A DNA stretch of 64,000 nucleotides, from the NCBI GenBank assembly GCA_903861115.1, contig CAIOTD010000189.1, positions 1-64,000 of the forward strand. Direction: 5' to 3'. The notes below the pieces were generated by a model that made no database searches, was not told where the DNA came from, and worked only from the letters and a program-made list of their open reading frames with translations. Shown here in pieces: positions 52,364-62,099 of this stretch; the stretch's first letter is position 1; the number at the start of each line of letters is the position of its first letter. This DNA is from an uncultured Burkholderiales bacterium (GTDB taxonomy: Bacteria; Pseudomonadota; Gammaproteobacteria; Burkholderiales; Burkholderiaceae_C). The translations under genes and the position numbers were made by a program.

Positions 52364-52966
52364 TCAAGCATGCCCGGCTCCAGGAGAGATCATCCAAGAC
52401 TCCAAACCCAGCAAAGCCAGCGCTTTGTCATACCTTTGAGCAACAGGCGTGTCAAAGATGACACCCGGATCGGCATCGACAGTGAGCCAAGAGTTCTCAG
52501 CGATTTCGGACTCCAATTGACCTTGGGCCCAAGCGGCATATCCCAGTGAAATCAACACCTTCTTGGGGCCTGCACCCGTGGAGATGGCCTCCAACACGTC
52601 TCTGGAAGTGGTCATCTCCAAGCCGCCAGGAATGCTCAAAGTAGAGGCATAAATGGGATCGCTCGAGGCCACGGGTTCAGCAACGCTCAAGGGCTCGTGC
52701 AACACAAACCCGCGCTCAGTGTGGACGGGCCCCCCCTGGAAAACCGGTGTCAGCGTCAAATCGGTTCGCCCAAGGGGCAAGTCCACCTTGTCAAACAAGC
52801 CCTTCATGGTCATGTCACTGGGCTTGTTGATCACCAATCCCAACGCGCCGCGTTCACTGTGCTCACACATATAAACTACACTCTTGTTGAAAGTTTCATC
52901 TTGCAAACCCGGCATCGCAATGAGAAAGTGGTGCGTGAGGTTAATGGATGGTGTTTCAGCGTTCAT
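52364..52966 (-). CDS. yqgE: YqgE/AlgH family protein
   Basis: This is a 200-residue cytosolic protein of the UPF0301 (YqgE/AlgH) family. It has 'LTHHFLIAMPGLQDETFNKSVVYMCEHSERGALGLVINKP' (about 10-49), 'VFQGGPVHTERGFVLH' (about 83), 'LISLGYAAWAQGQLESEIAENSWLTVDAD' (about 143-172). Its biochemical role is not established. It is the first gene of yqgE-ruvX-pyrR-pyrB-pyrC'-plsC and diverges from the photolyase gene with only 25 bases between them. Confidence 0.94.
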   Translation of the reverse strand: MNAETPSINLTHHFLIAMPGLQDETFNKSVVYMCEHSERGALGLVINKPSDMTMKGLFDKVDLPLGRTDLTLTPVFQGGPVHTERGFVLHEPLSVAEPVASSDPIYASTLSIPGGLEMTTSRDVLEAISTGAGPKKVLISLGYAAWAQGQLESEIAENSWLTVDADPGVIFDTPVAQRYDKALALLGLESWMISPGAGHA

Positions 52967-52991
52967 CCGGTAATTTTAGCAAAGGTGCCCC

Positions 52992-54479
52992 ATGACAACT
53001 CCAAGTGACCCCCAATTTGCGACTGGAATGATGTGGTTTAGAAGAGATTTAAGGCTTCAAGACAACAAAGCCTTGTTTTTTGCCCTCAAAAGAAGCAAAA
53101 AACTCCACGCCGTCTTCATTTTAGACAAAGACATCCTTGGGCATTTGCCCGCTTACGACCGCAGGGTGGAATTCATCACGCAGTCCTTGCGTGCTTTGGA
53201 TGAGTCCATCAGATCCGTCTCCAAAAAGCCCACAAGTGGTTTGATCGTTCAATTCACCAGTGCGGCCCAAGCCATCCCTCAACTGGCCACACAACTGGGC
53301 GTGGACGCCGTTTTTGCCAACCACGATGACGAACCCCAAAGCCTTGAGAGAGATGCTGTGGTGAGGGGACGGCTCGCTCAAAAGGGCATCCATTTTGAAA
53401 CCCACAAGGATCACGTGATCTTTGAGCGCTCTGAGGTCTTGACCCTCTCGGGTACACCCTATGGGGTTTTTACGCCCTATAAAAATGCTTGGCTTAAAAA
53501 ACTCTTGCCCGAGCACATCAAGCCCCATGATGCCAGTGCACTGTTCGAGAGGTTTTGTGCGCGAGAGGCTGAACTTTGCCGCGCTGTGCCGAGTGTAGAA
53601 GACATCGGATTTGAAACGACCAATTTAAATCAACTGCATTTGCCCACTGGCGAGCTGGGTGCGCATGCCTTGATCAAAGACTTCAAGCCGCGTCTGAGTC
53701 TGTACAAGGACAGCCGAGACTTTCCAGCCATCAAAGGCCCAAGCTATCTCAGCACCCACTTGCGATTTGGCACCGTCTCGATTCGAGAACTCGTGGCGCT
53801 GTCCTGGCCCAAAAGTCAACAAGGCGATCCAGGCGCGGCAACCTGGCTGTCTGAGCTGGTTTGGCGTGACTTTTACCACCAAATTTTGCACCACCACCCT
53901 CGAGTGGTCACGGGCGCCTTCAAGCCCGAATACGATCGCATCCACTGGGAAAGTGGTGCACAGGCCAAAAAACTCTTCAAAGCATGGTGCGAAGGAGAAA
54001 CAGGCTATCCATTGGTGGACGCAGCCATGAAGCAAATCAACCAAACCGGCTATATGCACAACCGCTTGCGCATGGTGGTGGCGAGCTTTTTGGTCAAAGA
54101 CTTGGGAATCGACTGGAAATGGGGAGAAGCCTACTTTGCCACGCATCTCAATGACTTTGATTTGGCCGCCAACAACGGAGGATGGCAATGGGCCAGCTCC
54201 AGCGGCTGCGATGCACAACCGTATTTTCGAATTTTCAACCCCATCACACAAAGTGAAAAATTCGATCCAGAGGGCAAATTCATCAAAAAATACTTACCCC
54301 AATTCAAAGACTGGCCCAGCAAAGCCTTGCACGCGCCTTGGCTTGCGGCGCCTAAGGGTGAGACGTTCAAGGGGCTTCAAATGGGCAAGGATTACCCCAT
54401 GCCGATCATTGACCACGCCAAGGCTCGCGAGAGCACACTCAAACGGTACGCTGTGGTTAAAAATCCAAACTTGGGCTAG
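52992..54479 (+). CDS. phrB: Deoxyribodipyrimidine photolyase
   Basis: This is a light-driven repair enzyme for cyclobutane pyrimidine dimers, class I, 495 residues. The N-terminal alpha/beta antenna domain starts 'GMMWFRRDLRLQDNKALFFAL'. The FAD-binding helical domain includes 'LSTHLRFGTVSIRELV' (about 253), 'WLSELVWRDFYHQILHHHPRV' (about 287), 'GYPLVDAAMKQINQTGYMHNRLRMVVASFLVKDL' (about 337-370), and 'FDLAANNGGWQWASSSGCDAQPYFRIFNP' (about 390). The conserved DNA-binding and FAD residues are present. It is monocistronic. Confidence 0.96.
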   Translation: MTTPSDPQFATGMMWFRRDLRLQDNKALFFALKRSKKLHAVFILDKDILGHLPAYDRRVEFITQSLRALDESIRSVSKKPTSGLIVQFTSAAQAIPQLATQLGVDAVFANHDDEPQSLERDAVVRGRLAQKGIHFETHKDHVIFERSEVLTLSGTPYGVFTPYKNAWLKKLLPEHIKPHDASALFERFCAREAELCRAVPSVEDIGFETTNLNQLHLPTGELGAHALIKDFKPRLSLYKDSRDFPAIKGPSYLSTHLRFGTVSIRELVALSWPKSQQGDPGAATWLSELVWRDFYHQILHHHPRVVTGAFKPEYDRIHWESGAQAKKLFKAWCEGETGYPLVDAAMKQINQTGYMHNRLRMVVASFLVKDLGIDWKWGEAYFATHLNDFDLAANNGGWQWASSSGCDAQPYFRIFNPITQSEKFDPEGKFIKKYLPQFKDWPSKALHAPWLAAPKGETFKGLQMGKDYPMPIIDHAKARESTLKRYAVVKNPNLG

Positions 54480-54505
54480 CCCGAAGGCCCAAGAAAAGGC
54501 GTGCT

Positions 54506-54676
54506 TTAAACCGGCACCATTTCAAAATCTTCTTTTCTAGCGCCGCATTCAGGACAGGTCCAATTCATGGGCACCTCAGACCAAGGGGTGCCCGCAGCAA
54601 TGCCGTGATCAGGCGCCCCCAATGCCTCGTCATAAATCCAACCACAAATCAAACACATCCAAGTGGTATTTGCCAT
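54506..54676 (-). CDS. Rubredoxin
   Basis: This is a 56-residue one-iron electron carrier from ATG 54676. It has the two cysteine pairs 'WMCLICGWIYDEALG' (about 6) and 'WTCPECGARKEDFEMV' (about 40), with the usual conserved Trp/Tyr/Pro residues. The track start adds nine residues without support. It diverges from thiD, as in many Burkholderiales. The partner, for example an alkane hydroxylase or a rubredoxin reductase, is not in the window. Confidence 0.95.
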   Translation of the reverse strand: MANTTWMCLICGWIYDEALGAPDHGIAAGTPWSEVPMNWTCPECGARKEDFEMVPV

Positions 54677-54772
54677 AGACCCTATTCCCTTAAATGAATC
54701 CAATTTTCTAAGTGCCTTGTCTAAGCGAGTTGATCACAAAAAAACGCTCAAGCGTCTTTCAGCTCGCTTAGA

Positions 54773-55717
54773 ATGAAGTCTATTGTACAGATTGATATGA
54801 CCGAAGAAATAGACCCGAATGAACTGGACTCCTTAGAAGAGTCACCCGCTTGTGTTTTGGTTTTTAACGCAAGTGATCCCTCTGGCGCAGGAGGGTTGAG
54901 CGCGGACACCCTAAGCATTGCAGCAATCGGTGCGCATGCATTGCCCGTGGTCACCGGGGCTTACATGCGGGACACGGCCGAGATCTTTGATCACATCGCC
55001 TTTGATGAAGAGGCGGTGAGCGAACAAGCCCGTGCGGTCTTGGAAGACATCTCTGTCTCTGTGATCAAAGTGGGCTTTTGCGGCAGTCCAGAAAATTTGA
55101 GCGCCATTGCACAAATCAGCACCGATTATGCAAACGTACCGGTGATCGCCTACATGCCCAACTTGTCTTGGTGGAGCGAAGATCAAATCGACTCTTATTT
55201 GGATGCCTTCAAAGAACTCATCTTGCCCCAAAGCACCGTTTTGGTGGGCAACCACAACACCCTTTGGCGTTGGTTGCTGCCCGATTGGTCAAGTGAGCGC
55301 TCACCGGGCCCAAGAGACATTGCTCGTGCGGCCTACGAAATGGGCACCCCCTATGTCCTACTCACTGGCATACAACAACCGGACCAATTCATTGAAAACG
55401 CTTTGGCCTCCCCCAACAGCGTCCTGGTGAGTGAAAAATTTGAAAAATTTGATGCCGTCTTCTCTGGTGCGGGCGACACCTTGAGTGCAGCTTTGGCCGC
55501 TCTTGTCGCAACCGGCACCGACCTCGAAGCGGCAACAAAAGAAAGCCTGAGCTTTTTAGACCGATCCCTGGACGCTGGCTTTCGCCCAGGGATGGGACAC
55601 GTGATCGCAGATCGTTTGTTTTGGGCACACCCTGAGGACACCGACCCTTTGCTGGACGAGGTCGAAAGCCCAAGCACCGAAGGCTTCACACTTCCAGGAC
55701 ACGAAACACGTCATTAA
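54773..55717 (+). CDS. thiD: Hydroxymethylpyrimidine/phosphomethylpyrimidine kinase family protein
   Basis: ThiD phosphorylates HMP and HMP-P in thiamine synthesis. The protein (314 residues; an ATG eight codons later is equally possible) has the ribokinase-like fold: '[39 protein letters not shown]' (about 30-68), '[12 protein letters not shown]' (about 98), and the anion-hole/catalytic Asp '[20 protein letters not shown]' (about 226). It has an acidic N-terminus and C-terminus. No other thiamine genes or TPP riboswitch are adjacent, and the pathway role is inferred from family. Confidence 0.85.
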   Translation: MKSIVQIDMTEEIDPNELDSLEESPACVLVFNASDPSGAGGLSADTLSIAAIGAHALPVVTGAYMRDTAEIFDHIAFDEEAVSEQARAVLEDISVSVIKVGFCGSPENLSAIAQISTDYANVPVIAYMPNLSWWSEDQIDSYLDAFKELILPQSTVLVGNHNTLWRWLLPDWSSERSPGPRDIARAAYEMGTPYVLLTGIQQPDQFIENALASPNSVLVSEKFEKFDAVFSGAGDTLSAALAALVATGTDLEAATKESLSFLDRSLDAGFRPGMGHVIADRLFWAHPEDTDPLLDEVESPSTEGFTLPGHETRH

Positions 55718-55736
55718 GACCGGAGACACATTCAAC

Positions 55737-57032
55737 ATGAACGATTTAAATCAAACCCTTTTCGATCGAGCCAAAACAGTCATCCCAGGCGGCGTGAATT
55801 CACCCGTTAGGGCTTTCAAGGCCGTGGGTGGGACACCCAAATTCATCACCCACGCCAAAGGCGCACATTTTTGGGACGCCAACAAGCAGCGCTTCATCGA
55901 TTACATCGGCTCATGGGGCCCAATGATTTTGGGACATGGGGACCCCCGTGTCTTAGAGGCTGTGCAAAAAGCGGCCCTGGAAGGCTTCTCCTTTGGCGCA
56001 CCCACTGAGAGAGAGATTGAACTGGTTGAAATGCTCATTCGTTTGACGCCCTCCATGGAAATGGTTCGACTTGTCAGCTCTGGCACTGAGGCGGCCATGT
56101 CGGCCATTCGGTTGGCGAGAGGCGCCACGGGTCGACAAAAACTCATTAAATTCGAAGGTTGCTACCACGGTCACGCGGATGCCTTGCTCGTCAAAGCGGG
56201 GTCTGGCTTGGCCACCTTTGGCAACCCAACCAGCGCTGGCGTTCCGCCTGAAGTGGTCAAAGACACGCTGGTCCTGGAGTACAACAACCTCGAGCAGTTA
56301 AAGCAAACGTTTGAACTGCATGGCAATGAAATCGCCTGCCTGATGATTGAACCCATTGCTGGCAACATGAACTTTGTCAGAGCGAGCATTCCCTTCATGG
56401 CACTTTGCCGTGAATTGTGCACCAAGCACCAAGCCTTATTGGTCTTTGATGAAGTCATGAGTGGGTGTCGCGTGGCCTTGGGCAGCGCTCAAAGCGTCTA
56501 CAGAAAATCACTCCCCGGGTTTGAGCCTGACATGACGGTCATGGGAAAAGTGATTGGCGGGGGCATGCCATTGGCCGCCTTTGGCGGCAAGAGAGCGGTC
56601 ATGGAACAGCTTGCCCCCTTGGGCCCTGTGTATCAAGCCGGCACCCTCAGTGGCAACCCGGTGGCCACCGCTTGCGGCATAGCAACATTGAAGGCGATCT
56701 CTGAGCCTGGCTTTTTCGATGCCCTTGCGCTGAAGACACAGGAGCTCACGCTCGGCTTGTCGCAAAGTGCAAAACGCCATGGCGTTGACTTCAGCGCCGA
56801 TTGTGAAGGCGGCATGTTTGGATTTTTCTTGTTGCCAGAACTGCCGAAAAATTATCCTGAGGTCATGAAAAGCAATGGAGAGCTCTTTAACCGTTTCTTT
56901 CACGGCATGCTCAGCAAAGGGATCTACTTTGCACCGGCTTTGTACGAGGCAGGCTTTGTCAGTGCGGCGCACTCGAGCGCCGATATACAAGAGACCCTTC
57001 AGGCTGCTGACAGTGTGTTTCAGTCTCTCTAG
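55737..57032 (+). CDS. hemL: Glutamate-1-semialdehyde 2,1-aminomutase
   Basis: HemL is a PLP enzyme that converts glutamate-1-semialdehyde to 5-aminolevulinate, the first committed step of tetrapyrrole synthesis by the C5 route. The 431-residue protein has '[20 protein letters not shown]' at the N-terminus, '[21 protein letters not shown]' (about 119), and '[22 protein letters not shown]' (about 145). '[14 protein letters not shown]' lies near 238, with the PLP Lys in '[17 protein letters not shown]' (about 265). A GGAG site precedes ATG. It is 19 bases after thiD. It supplies heme for the cox, sox and cytochrome genes in this window. Confidence 0.97.
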   Translation: MNDLNQTLFDRAKTVIPGGVNSPVRAFKAVGGTPKFITHAKGAHFWDANKQRFIDYIGSWGPMILGHGDPRVLEAVQKAALEGFSFGAPTEREIELVEMLIRLTPSMEMVRLVSSGTEAAMSAIRLARGATGRQKLIKFEGCYHGHADALLVKAGSGLATFGNPTSAGVPPEVVKDTLVLEYNNLEQLKQTFELHGNEIACLMIEPIAGNMNFVRASIPFMALCRELCTKHQALLVFDEVMSGCRVALGSAQSVYRKSLPGFEPDMTVMGKVIGGGMPLAAFGGKRAVMEQLAPLGPVYQAGTLSGNPVATACGIATLKAISEPGFFDALALKTQELTLGLSQSAKRHGVDFSADCEGGMFGFFLLPELPKNYPEVMKSNGELFNRFFHGMLSKGIYFAPALYEAGFVSAAHSSADIQETLQAADSVFQSL

Positions 57033-57050
57033 AAAACCCAAGCCGCCCAA

Positions 57051-57117
57051 GGCCTGAATTTCAGTGCAGCAAGCGGCCAATTCAGGCCAGTCAGGCCCCT
57101 CAGGCCCTTCAGGCGCT
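57051..57117. repeat. Inverted repeat and 9-bp tandem repeats between hemL and purH
   Basis: GGCCTGAATT (57051-57060) and AATTCAGGCC (57079-57088) are a perfect 10-bp inverted repeat with an 18-base loop. Starting at 57082 there are four tandem 9-base units of the form TCAGGCCNN/TCAGGCGCT up to the purH stop codon. The hairpin could stop the convergent hemL and purH transcripts, although no T tract follows. Confidence 0.75.
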
Positions 57118-58694
57118 CAATGCCTAAAGTGCCTCACCCCCGTAAAGACCATGGCGATGCCATGTTCATTGGCTGCATCGATCACCTCTTGATCTCTCAT
57201 GGAGCCGCCCGGGTGGATCACGGCTGTCGCGCCTGCTGACACCACCACATCCAGACCATCTCGGAAGGGGAAAAAAGCATCGCTGGCAACGACCGATCCT
57301 TGAAGGATCAGACCCGCTTCTTTCGCTTTGATGCTGGCAATCCTGGCCGAATCCAAGCGGCTCATTTGACCCGCGCCCACGCCCATCGTCATCCCATCAT
57401 GACAAAAAACGATGGCATTGCTTTTAACGTAATTCGCCACGCGCCATGCAAACAAAAGATCTTTCAATTGCGCTGGACTGGGTTGCTTGAGGGTCACCAC
57501 TTTCAAATCCTTTTCACTCAAGACATGGTGATCACTGGACTGAATCAACAAGCCCGAACCCACGCGCTTGAAGTCAAATTCGTTTCGGCCCGCCAGGTCC
57601 AATTCAGCTGGGTTGCTCGTCTGCGGCACACTCATCTTCAAAACCCGAACATTGGGTTTACTGGCCAAGACGGCCAGTGCCTCTGAAGTGAACATGGGTG
57701 CCATCAGCACCTCCATGAATTGTTGCATCAACGCTTTCGCCAAGTCGGCATCCACCTCACGGTTCAAAGCAATGATGCCGCCAAACGCAGATGTCGGATC
57801 GGTTTTGAAGGCCTTTTGATAAGCGCCCAATGCAGACGCCGCCACCGCCACACCGCAAGGGTTGGCATGCTTGACAATCACACAAGCCGGCTCAGCAAAG
57901 CACTTCACGCACTCCCAAGCCGCATCCGAGTCGGCGATGTTGTTGAACGACAGCTCCTTGCCTTGGAGTTGCTCAGAACTGACCAAGGAGCCCAATTGAG
58001 GATTCATGTCTTTGTAAAAGGCCGCCTGTTGGTGAGGGTTCTCGCCGTAACGCATTTCTTGCACTTTGGTGAACTGCGCATTGAATTGCCTAGGAAATGT
58101 TTCTCTTTGGAAGGCTTCATCAAAAGATGACAAATAGTTGCTGATGGCCCCGTCGTATTGACTGATCTTGTTGAATGCACTCACCGCCAAAGCAAAATGC
58201 GTTTTCTTTGACAATTGTTTGGCAACTTGAAACTCTTGTAAAAAAGCGTCGTATTGTTGGGGATCGGTCAGCACCGCCACGTCTTTCCAGTTCTTTGCAG
58301 CTGAGCGCACCATGGCCGGCCCACCGATGTCAATTTGCTCAATGGCATCTTCGAGCGAGCAATCTTTTTGGGCAACCGTTTGCTCAAAGGGGTAGAGATT
58401 CACGACCAAAATATCGATGGTCTCAATGCCATGCGCATTGAGCGTTTGCATGTGAGCGGGCAAATCTCTTCGTGCCAAAAGTCCTGCATGAACTTTTGGG
58501 TGAAGCGTTTTGACGCGACCGTCGAGCATCTCAGGAAAACCCGTTAAATCAAACACCTCTCTGACCGGCAAACCGTGATCGGCCAATAATTTTGCGGTGC
58601 CACCCGTTGAGATCAAACCCACCCCACAGGCATGCAGGCCTTTGGCCAGTTCCAAGAGACCTGTTTTATCAGAGACCGATAACAGTGCGTTCAT
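57117..58694 (-). CDS. purH: Bifunctional AICAR formyltransferase/IMP cyclohydrolase
   Basis: PurH performs the last two steps of IMP synthesis. The start ATG 58694 ('[20 protein letters not shown]') gives 525 residues. The N-terminal IMP cyclohydrolase domain has 'SVSDKTG', '[17 protein letters not shown]' and '[18 protein letters not shown]'. The formyltransferase domain has '[14 protein letters not shown]' (about 213), '[15 protein letters not shown]' (Lys-His, about 263), '[12 protein letters not shown]' and '[17 protein letters not shown]' (about 455). It diverges in function from, and transcriptionally converges with, hemL. It is probably co-transcribed with dusB-fis upstream. Confidence 0.97.
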   Translation of the reverse strand: MNALLSVSDKTGLLELAKGLHACGVGLISTGGTAKLLADHGLPVREVFDLTGFPEMLDGRVKTLHPKVHAGLLARRDLPAHMQTLNAHGIETIDILVVNLYPFEQTVAQKDCSLEDAIEQIDIGGPAMVRSAAKNWKDVAVLTDPQQYDAFLQEFQVAKQLSKKTHFALAVSAFNKISQYDGAISNYLSSFDEAFQRETFPRQFNAQFTKVQEMRYGENPHQQAAFYKDMNPQLGSLVSSEQLQGKELSFNNIADSDAAWECVKCFAEPACVIVKHANPCGVAVAASALGAYQKAFKTDPTSAFGGIIALNREVDADLAKALMQQFMEVLMAPMFTSEALAVLASKPNVRVLKMSVPQTSNPAELDLAGRNEFDFKRVGSGLLIQSSDHHVLSEKDLKVVTLKQPSPAQLKDLLFAWRVANYVKSNAIVFCHDGMTMGVGAGQMSRLDSARIASIKAKEAGLILQGSVVASDAFFPFRDGLDVVVSAGATAVIHPGGSMRDQEVIDAANEHGIAMVFTGVRHFRH

Positions 58695-58770
58695 GTGAAT
58701 GTATTCCAATTTAATTTGATTTTTAAAAGAGCGCTTGTCTCAAACCACTCTCACCACCATGCTCTTGAAT

Positions 58771-59004
58771 TTACATGAGCTTGTGGGCCAATAGTTTTTT
58801 TCTCAATGTGTTTCGATTCAGTCCCAACCACATGGCCGCCTTTGACTGATTCCCCTCAGCTTGCCGCATCACAATTTCAAGCAGGGGTTTTTCTACAACC
58901 TCAACCAGCATTTCATGCAAGTTATCCGGTTCAGTGCCCCTTAAATCCTTGAAATAAATTTCCATGCTTTGCCGCACGATGTCTTGGATATTTTTCTTGC
59001 TCAT
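58771..59004 (-). CDS. fis: DNA-binding protein Fis
   Basis: Fis is a nucleoid-associated factor that bends DNA and activates stable RNA promoters. ATG 59004 gives 77 residues. The C-terminal helix-turn-helix 'LLEIVMRQAEGNQSKAAMWLGLNRNTLRKKLLAHKLM' is the NtrC/Fis type. The N-terminal part is short, as in other betaproteobacteria. Its ATG overlaps the dusB stop by 4 bases, reproducing the classical dusB-fis operon. Confidence 0.95.
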   Translation of the reverse strand: MSKKNIQDIVRQSMEIYFKDLRGTEPDNLHEMLVEVVEKPLLEIVMRQAEGNQSKAAMWLGLNRNTLRKKLLAHKLM

Positions 59005-60041
59005 GCAACCACTTCCATCTTCTTTTCCTCCGCGCCAACAGGCATGGGCCAACGGTCTGAACTGACAGACAACGCATCTAAATAAGCATTGACTTGCCTC
59101 ATTTGATCAAGGGTGCTTTCAGTTGTGTTGAGCGTTCGCATAAACTCGGCGGCCCCTTGAAGTCCTTTTGTGTACCAACCAATGTGCTTGCGAGCGGAGC
59201 GCACGCCGATGTATGAGCCATACAACTCATAGTGCTCCTCCAAATGCTGCAGCAGCAGGCCTCTGACCTCCTCAATCAAAGGAGGTGCCAAGGCCTCAGA
59301 GGTCTTCAAAAAATGAGCGATTTCACGAAAAATCCAAGGTTTCCCTTGCGCAGCACGTCCAATCATCAGTGCATCGGCGTTCGTATGCGCCAAGACTTCT
59401 TTTGCTTTTTTTGGCGAATCGATGTCGCCATTGGCAACGATTGGGATGGACAAAGCCTTCTTGATTTCTTTGATGGTGTCGTATTCAGCATACCCACCAA
59501 ACCCTTGCTCTCGTGTTCGACCATGGACCGTGATCATTTGCACGCCAGCTGACTCGGCCCCTTTTGCCAAAGACAGCGCATTTTTAGTGGATTCACTCCA
59601 TCCCGTTCTCATCTTCAACGTGACCGGCACACCATAGGGCTCGCACTCGCGAACAACGGCGTCAATGATTGAAAGCGCCAAGGCCTCGTCCTTCATCAAT
59701 CCAGAGCCCGCCCATTTTTGGCAGACCTTTTTTGCCGGGCAGCCCATATTGATGTCAATGATTTGAGCACCTCTTTGAACATTGTATTGCGCAGCCTGTG
59801 ACATCATCAACGGATCGGTGCCTGCAATTTGAACGGCAATAGGACCTTTTTCACCCTCGTGATTCGTTCTTCTAGAGGTCTTTAGTGTTTTCATCAAATC
59901 CAGCCTTGAGGTCACCATCTCACTGACCGCATAGCCCGCGCCCAAATGCTTTGACAAACTTCTGAAAGGGCGATCTGTCACCCCAGCCATGGGAGCGACA
60001 AATAGATTATTGGGCAGGTCAAAAGAGCCGATCTTTAACAT
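59001..60041 (-). CDS. dusB: tRNA-dihydrouridine synthase B
   Basis: DusB is an FMN enzyme that reduces uridine at D-loop positions of tRNA. The 346-residue protein has the TIM-barrel start 'FVAPMAGVTDRPFRSL' (about 15), 'IDINMGCPAKKVCQKWAGSGLM' with the catalytic Cys (about 97), 'VTLKMRTGWSEST' (about 138), 'ITVHGRTREQGFGG' (about 170), 'IPIVANGDIDSPKKA' (about 198) and 'ALMIGRAAQGKPWIFREI' (about 224). It forms an operon with fis. Confidence 0.97.
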   Translation of the reverse strand: MLKIGSFDLPNNLFVAPMAGVTDRPFRSLSKHLGAGYAVSEMVTSRLDLMKTLKTSRRTNHEGEKGPIAVQIAGTDPLMMSQAAQYNVQRGAQIIDINMGCPAKKVCQKWAGSGLMKDEALALSIIDAVVRECEPYGVPVTLKMRTGWSESTKNALSLAKGAESAGVQMITVHGRTREQGFGGYAEYDTIKEIKKALSIPIVANGDIDSPKKAKEVLAHTNADALMIGRAAQGKPWIFREIAHFLKTSEALAPPLIEEVRGLLLQHLEEHYELYGSYIGVRSARKHIGWYTKGLQGAAEFMRTLNTTESTLDQMRQVNAYLDALSVSSDRWPMPVGAEEKKMEVVA

Positions 60042-60245
60042 GAAAATAGGAGGCCCTCATTGGCCATAGGGCACACTTTTGTAGAAGTTGTATTGCTTAA
60101 AAATAAAGCACCATTGTAGCGATCAATTTCTGCCTGTCAGAGTCGCACAGGAATAAATTAATGAAGAAAAGCCAAGACCACGCTTGAATTCTTCTCACTT
60201 AAGTTCTAATCTTAAGCGCAAGAGAATTTTCTTTATACTCCGTCC

Positions 60246-60770
60246 ATGATGGAATGGATCAACGACGCGCTTACCCTCTTGTCAACACCTGATTGGGGTT
60301 TGGCGGGTTTGGTGCTGATTGGCTTTTTATCCGCGACCCTTTTGCCTTTGAGTTCAGAGCCAGCACTTCTTGCTTACCTAGGCCTATGTCCCCAGAATTT
60401 CTGGCTGGCCATTTGCTTTGCAAGCATGGGCAACACCCTAGGAGGAGCCTTGAATTATTGGCTTGGCGCTCAATCCCTCTCGCTATGGGAGAGTGCCAAA
60501 AAAAGCGGGTCCCTCTTGGAGAGGCAAAAGAAAATGGCCACCCAAATGCAACGCGTTGGACCGCCACTGCTGCTATTGGGATGGCTCCCCATCGTGGGGG
60601 ATCCCATGTGTTTGATGGCGGGCTTTTTAAAGTTGCCAACCCTGCCATGCATGGCTTATATGGCGGCGGGTAAATTTCTTCGCTACCTTGTCCTGAGCAT
60701 GGGCTTTGTCAGTTTGGAGCCTTATCTAAAGACATGGGCCCTTTCGCTTTGGGCGCAGCTCATTCAGTAG
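60246..60770 (+). CDS. YqaA family inner membrane protein
   Basis: This is a 174-residue protein of the YqaA branch of the DedA/SNARE-associated superfamily. Hydrophobic segments and the family sequence 'IGFLSATLLPLSSEPALLAYLGL' (about 25), 'ASMGNTLGGALNYWLGAQ' (about 59), and 'LLLLGWLPIVGDPMCLMAGFLKLP' (about 108) are visible. A TATACT -10 element ends 6 bases before the ATG, so transcription may begin at the start codon. Substrate or function unknown; DedA relatives act in lipid-carrier or phospholipid handling. Confidence 0.9.
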   Translation: MMEWINDALTLLSTPDWGLAGLVLIGFLSATLLPLSSEPALLAYLGLCPQNFWLAICFASMGNTLGGALNYWLGAQSLSLWESAKKSGSLLERQKKMATQMQRVGPPLLLLGWLPIVGDPMCLMAGFLKLPTLPCMAYMAAGKFLRYLVLSMGFVSLEPYLKTWALSLWAQLIQ

Positions 60771-60813
60771 CACCGGGCCGAGATTGACAACGTGGGTCTG
60801 CTGTAAAAAAAAT

Positions 60814-61908
60814 TCAAACGTTGAACAAAAAGTTCATCACGTCGCCATCCTTTACAACATATTCTTTGCCTTCTGAACGCATTTTGCCGTTCTCTTTGGC
60901 ACCAGCCTCCCCTTTGAAAGCAATAAAGTCATCAAAGGCGATGGTTTGCGCGCGAATGAAACCTCTTTCAAAATCGCCGTGAATGACCCCAGCCGCTTGA
61001 GGCGCCGTGTCCCCGATATGGATGGTCCAAGCACGAACCTCCTTCACACCTGCGGTAAAGTAAGTTTGAAGCCCTAGAAGCTTAAAAGCGGCTCTGATCA
61101 ATCTGTTTAAACCTGGCTCGGCTTGACCCATTTCATTCAAGAACATCAACCGGTCTTCATCGCTCATGTCTGCCATCTCGGCTTCCATTTTTGCGCAAAT
61201 CGCAACAACGGGTGCACCCTGTGAGTTGGCATATTCTTCTAAACGACTTAACAGTGGATTGTTCTCAAAGCCATCTTCGCTGACGTTGCCCACAAACATG
61301 GCTTGCTTGGCAGTGATCAAGCAAAAGGGCTTGACCAGGACCCACTCTTCGGCGGAGAAATTCACAGTTCGAACAGGCTTGGCCTGGTTAAGCACTTCTT
61401 GGCACTTGGAGAGCACATCCAAAATTTTGACAGCCTCTTTGTCCGCCCCAGAACGAGAGGCTTTGCTGTAGCGTTGAATGCCTTTTTCAACCGTCGAGAG
61501 ATCCGCCAAACACAATTCGGTTTGTATCACTTCAATATCTGCAATGGGATCGACCTTGCCTGCCACGTGAATGACGTTGTCATCTTCAAAGCACCTCACC
61601 ACATTCACAATGGCGTCGGTTTCCCGAATATGGGCTAAAAATTGATTGCCCAAACCCTCTCCTTGACTAGCCCCCGCGACCAACCCGGCAATGTCCACAA
61701 ACTCAACAATTGCAGAAACCACTCGCTCAGGGGTAATGAGTGCAGACAATTGTCCAAGTCTTGGATCGGGCACTTCCACAATGCCTACATTGGGCTCAAT
61801 CGTACAAAAAGGGTAGTTTTCAGCAGCAATACCCGCTTTGGTCAATGCGTTAAACAAGGTGGATTTACCCACATTCGGCAGTCCAACAATTCCACACTTC
61901 AAACTCAT
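60814..61908 (-). CDS. ychF: Redox-regulated ATPase YchF
   Basis: YchF/Ola1 is an Obg-family P-loop protein that prefers ATP and binds ribosomes. The 364-residue protein has '[18 protein letters not shown]' (about 6), '[22 protein letters not shown]' (about 31), '[29 protein letters not shown]' (about 68-96), and the C-terminal TGS domain '[39 protein letters not shown]' (about 278-316). It ends '[16 protein letters not shown]'. In many gammaproteobacteria it follows pth; here it is 57 kb away and alone. Confidence 0.97.
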   Translation of the reverse strand: MSLKCGIVGLPNVGKSTLFNALTKAGIAAENYPFCTIEPNVGIVEVPDPRLGQLSALITPERVVSAIVEFVDIAGLVAGASQGEGLGNQFLAHIRETDAIVNVVRCFEDDNVIHVAGKVDPIADIEVIQTELCLADLSTVEKGIQRYSKASRSGADKEAVKILDVLSKCQEVLNQAKPVRTVNFSAEEWVLVKPFCLITAKQAMFVGNVSEDGFENNPLLSRLEEYANSQGAPVVAICAKMEAEMADMSDEDRLMFLNEMGQAEPGLNRLIRAAFKLLGLQTYFTAGVKEVRAWTIHIGDTAPQAAGVIHGDFERGFIRAQTIAFDDFIAFKGEAGAKENGKMRSEGKEYVVKDGDVMNFLFNV

Positions 61909-62099
61909 AAGGGTTCCTTCAATTTAACGGATGGCTAAAAGCACTAAAGTATTAGTACTTTTGTATTCACCAAAAGACAGCAGATCAACTCAAGGTCATG
62001 GCAGCATTGGTAAGTCAGGCAAGACAAAAAACTTGAATAAGGGGGTGATTGTAAATTGAGCAGACCCCAAACCAATGGCTTGAACCTACAATTGTGCTC

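Noticed and set aside
53625-54251. 208-aa minus-strand ORF
   Set aside because: Antisense to the FAD-binding domain of photolyase; no independent support.
54677-54772. TPP riboswitch upstream of thiD
   Set aside because: The 96-base gap has no recognisable thi-box sequence and is too short for the usual element.
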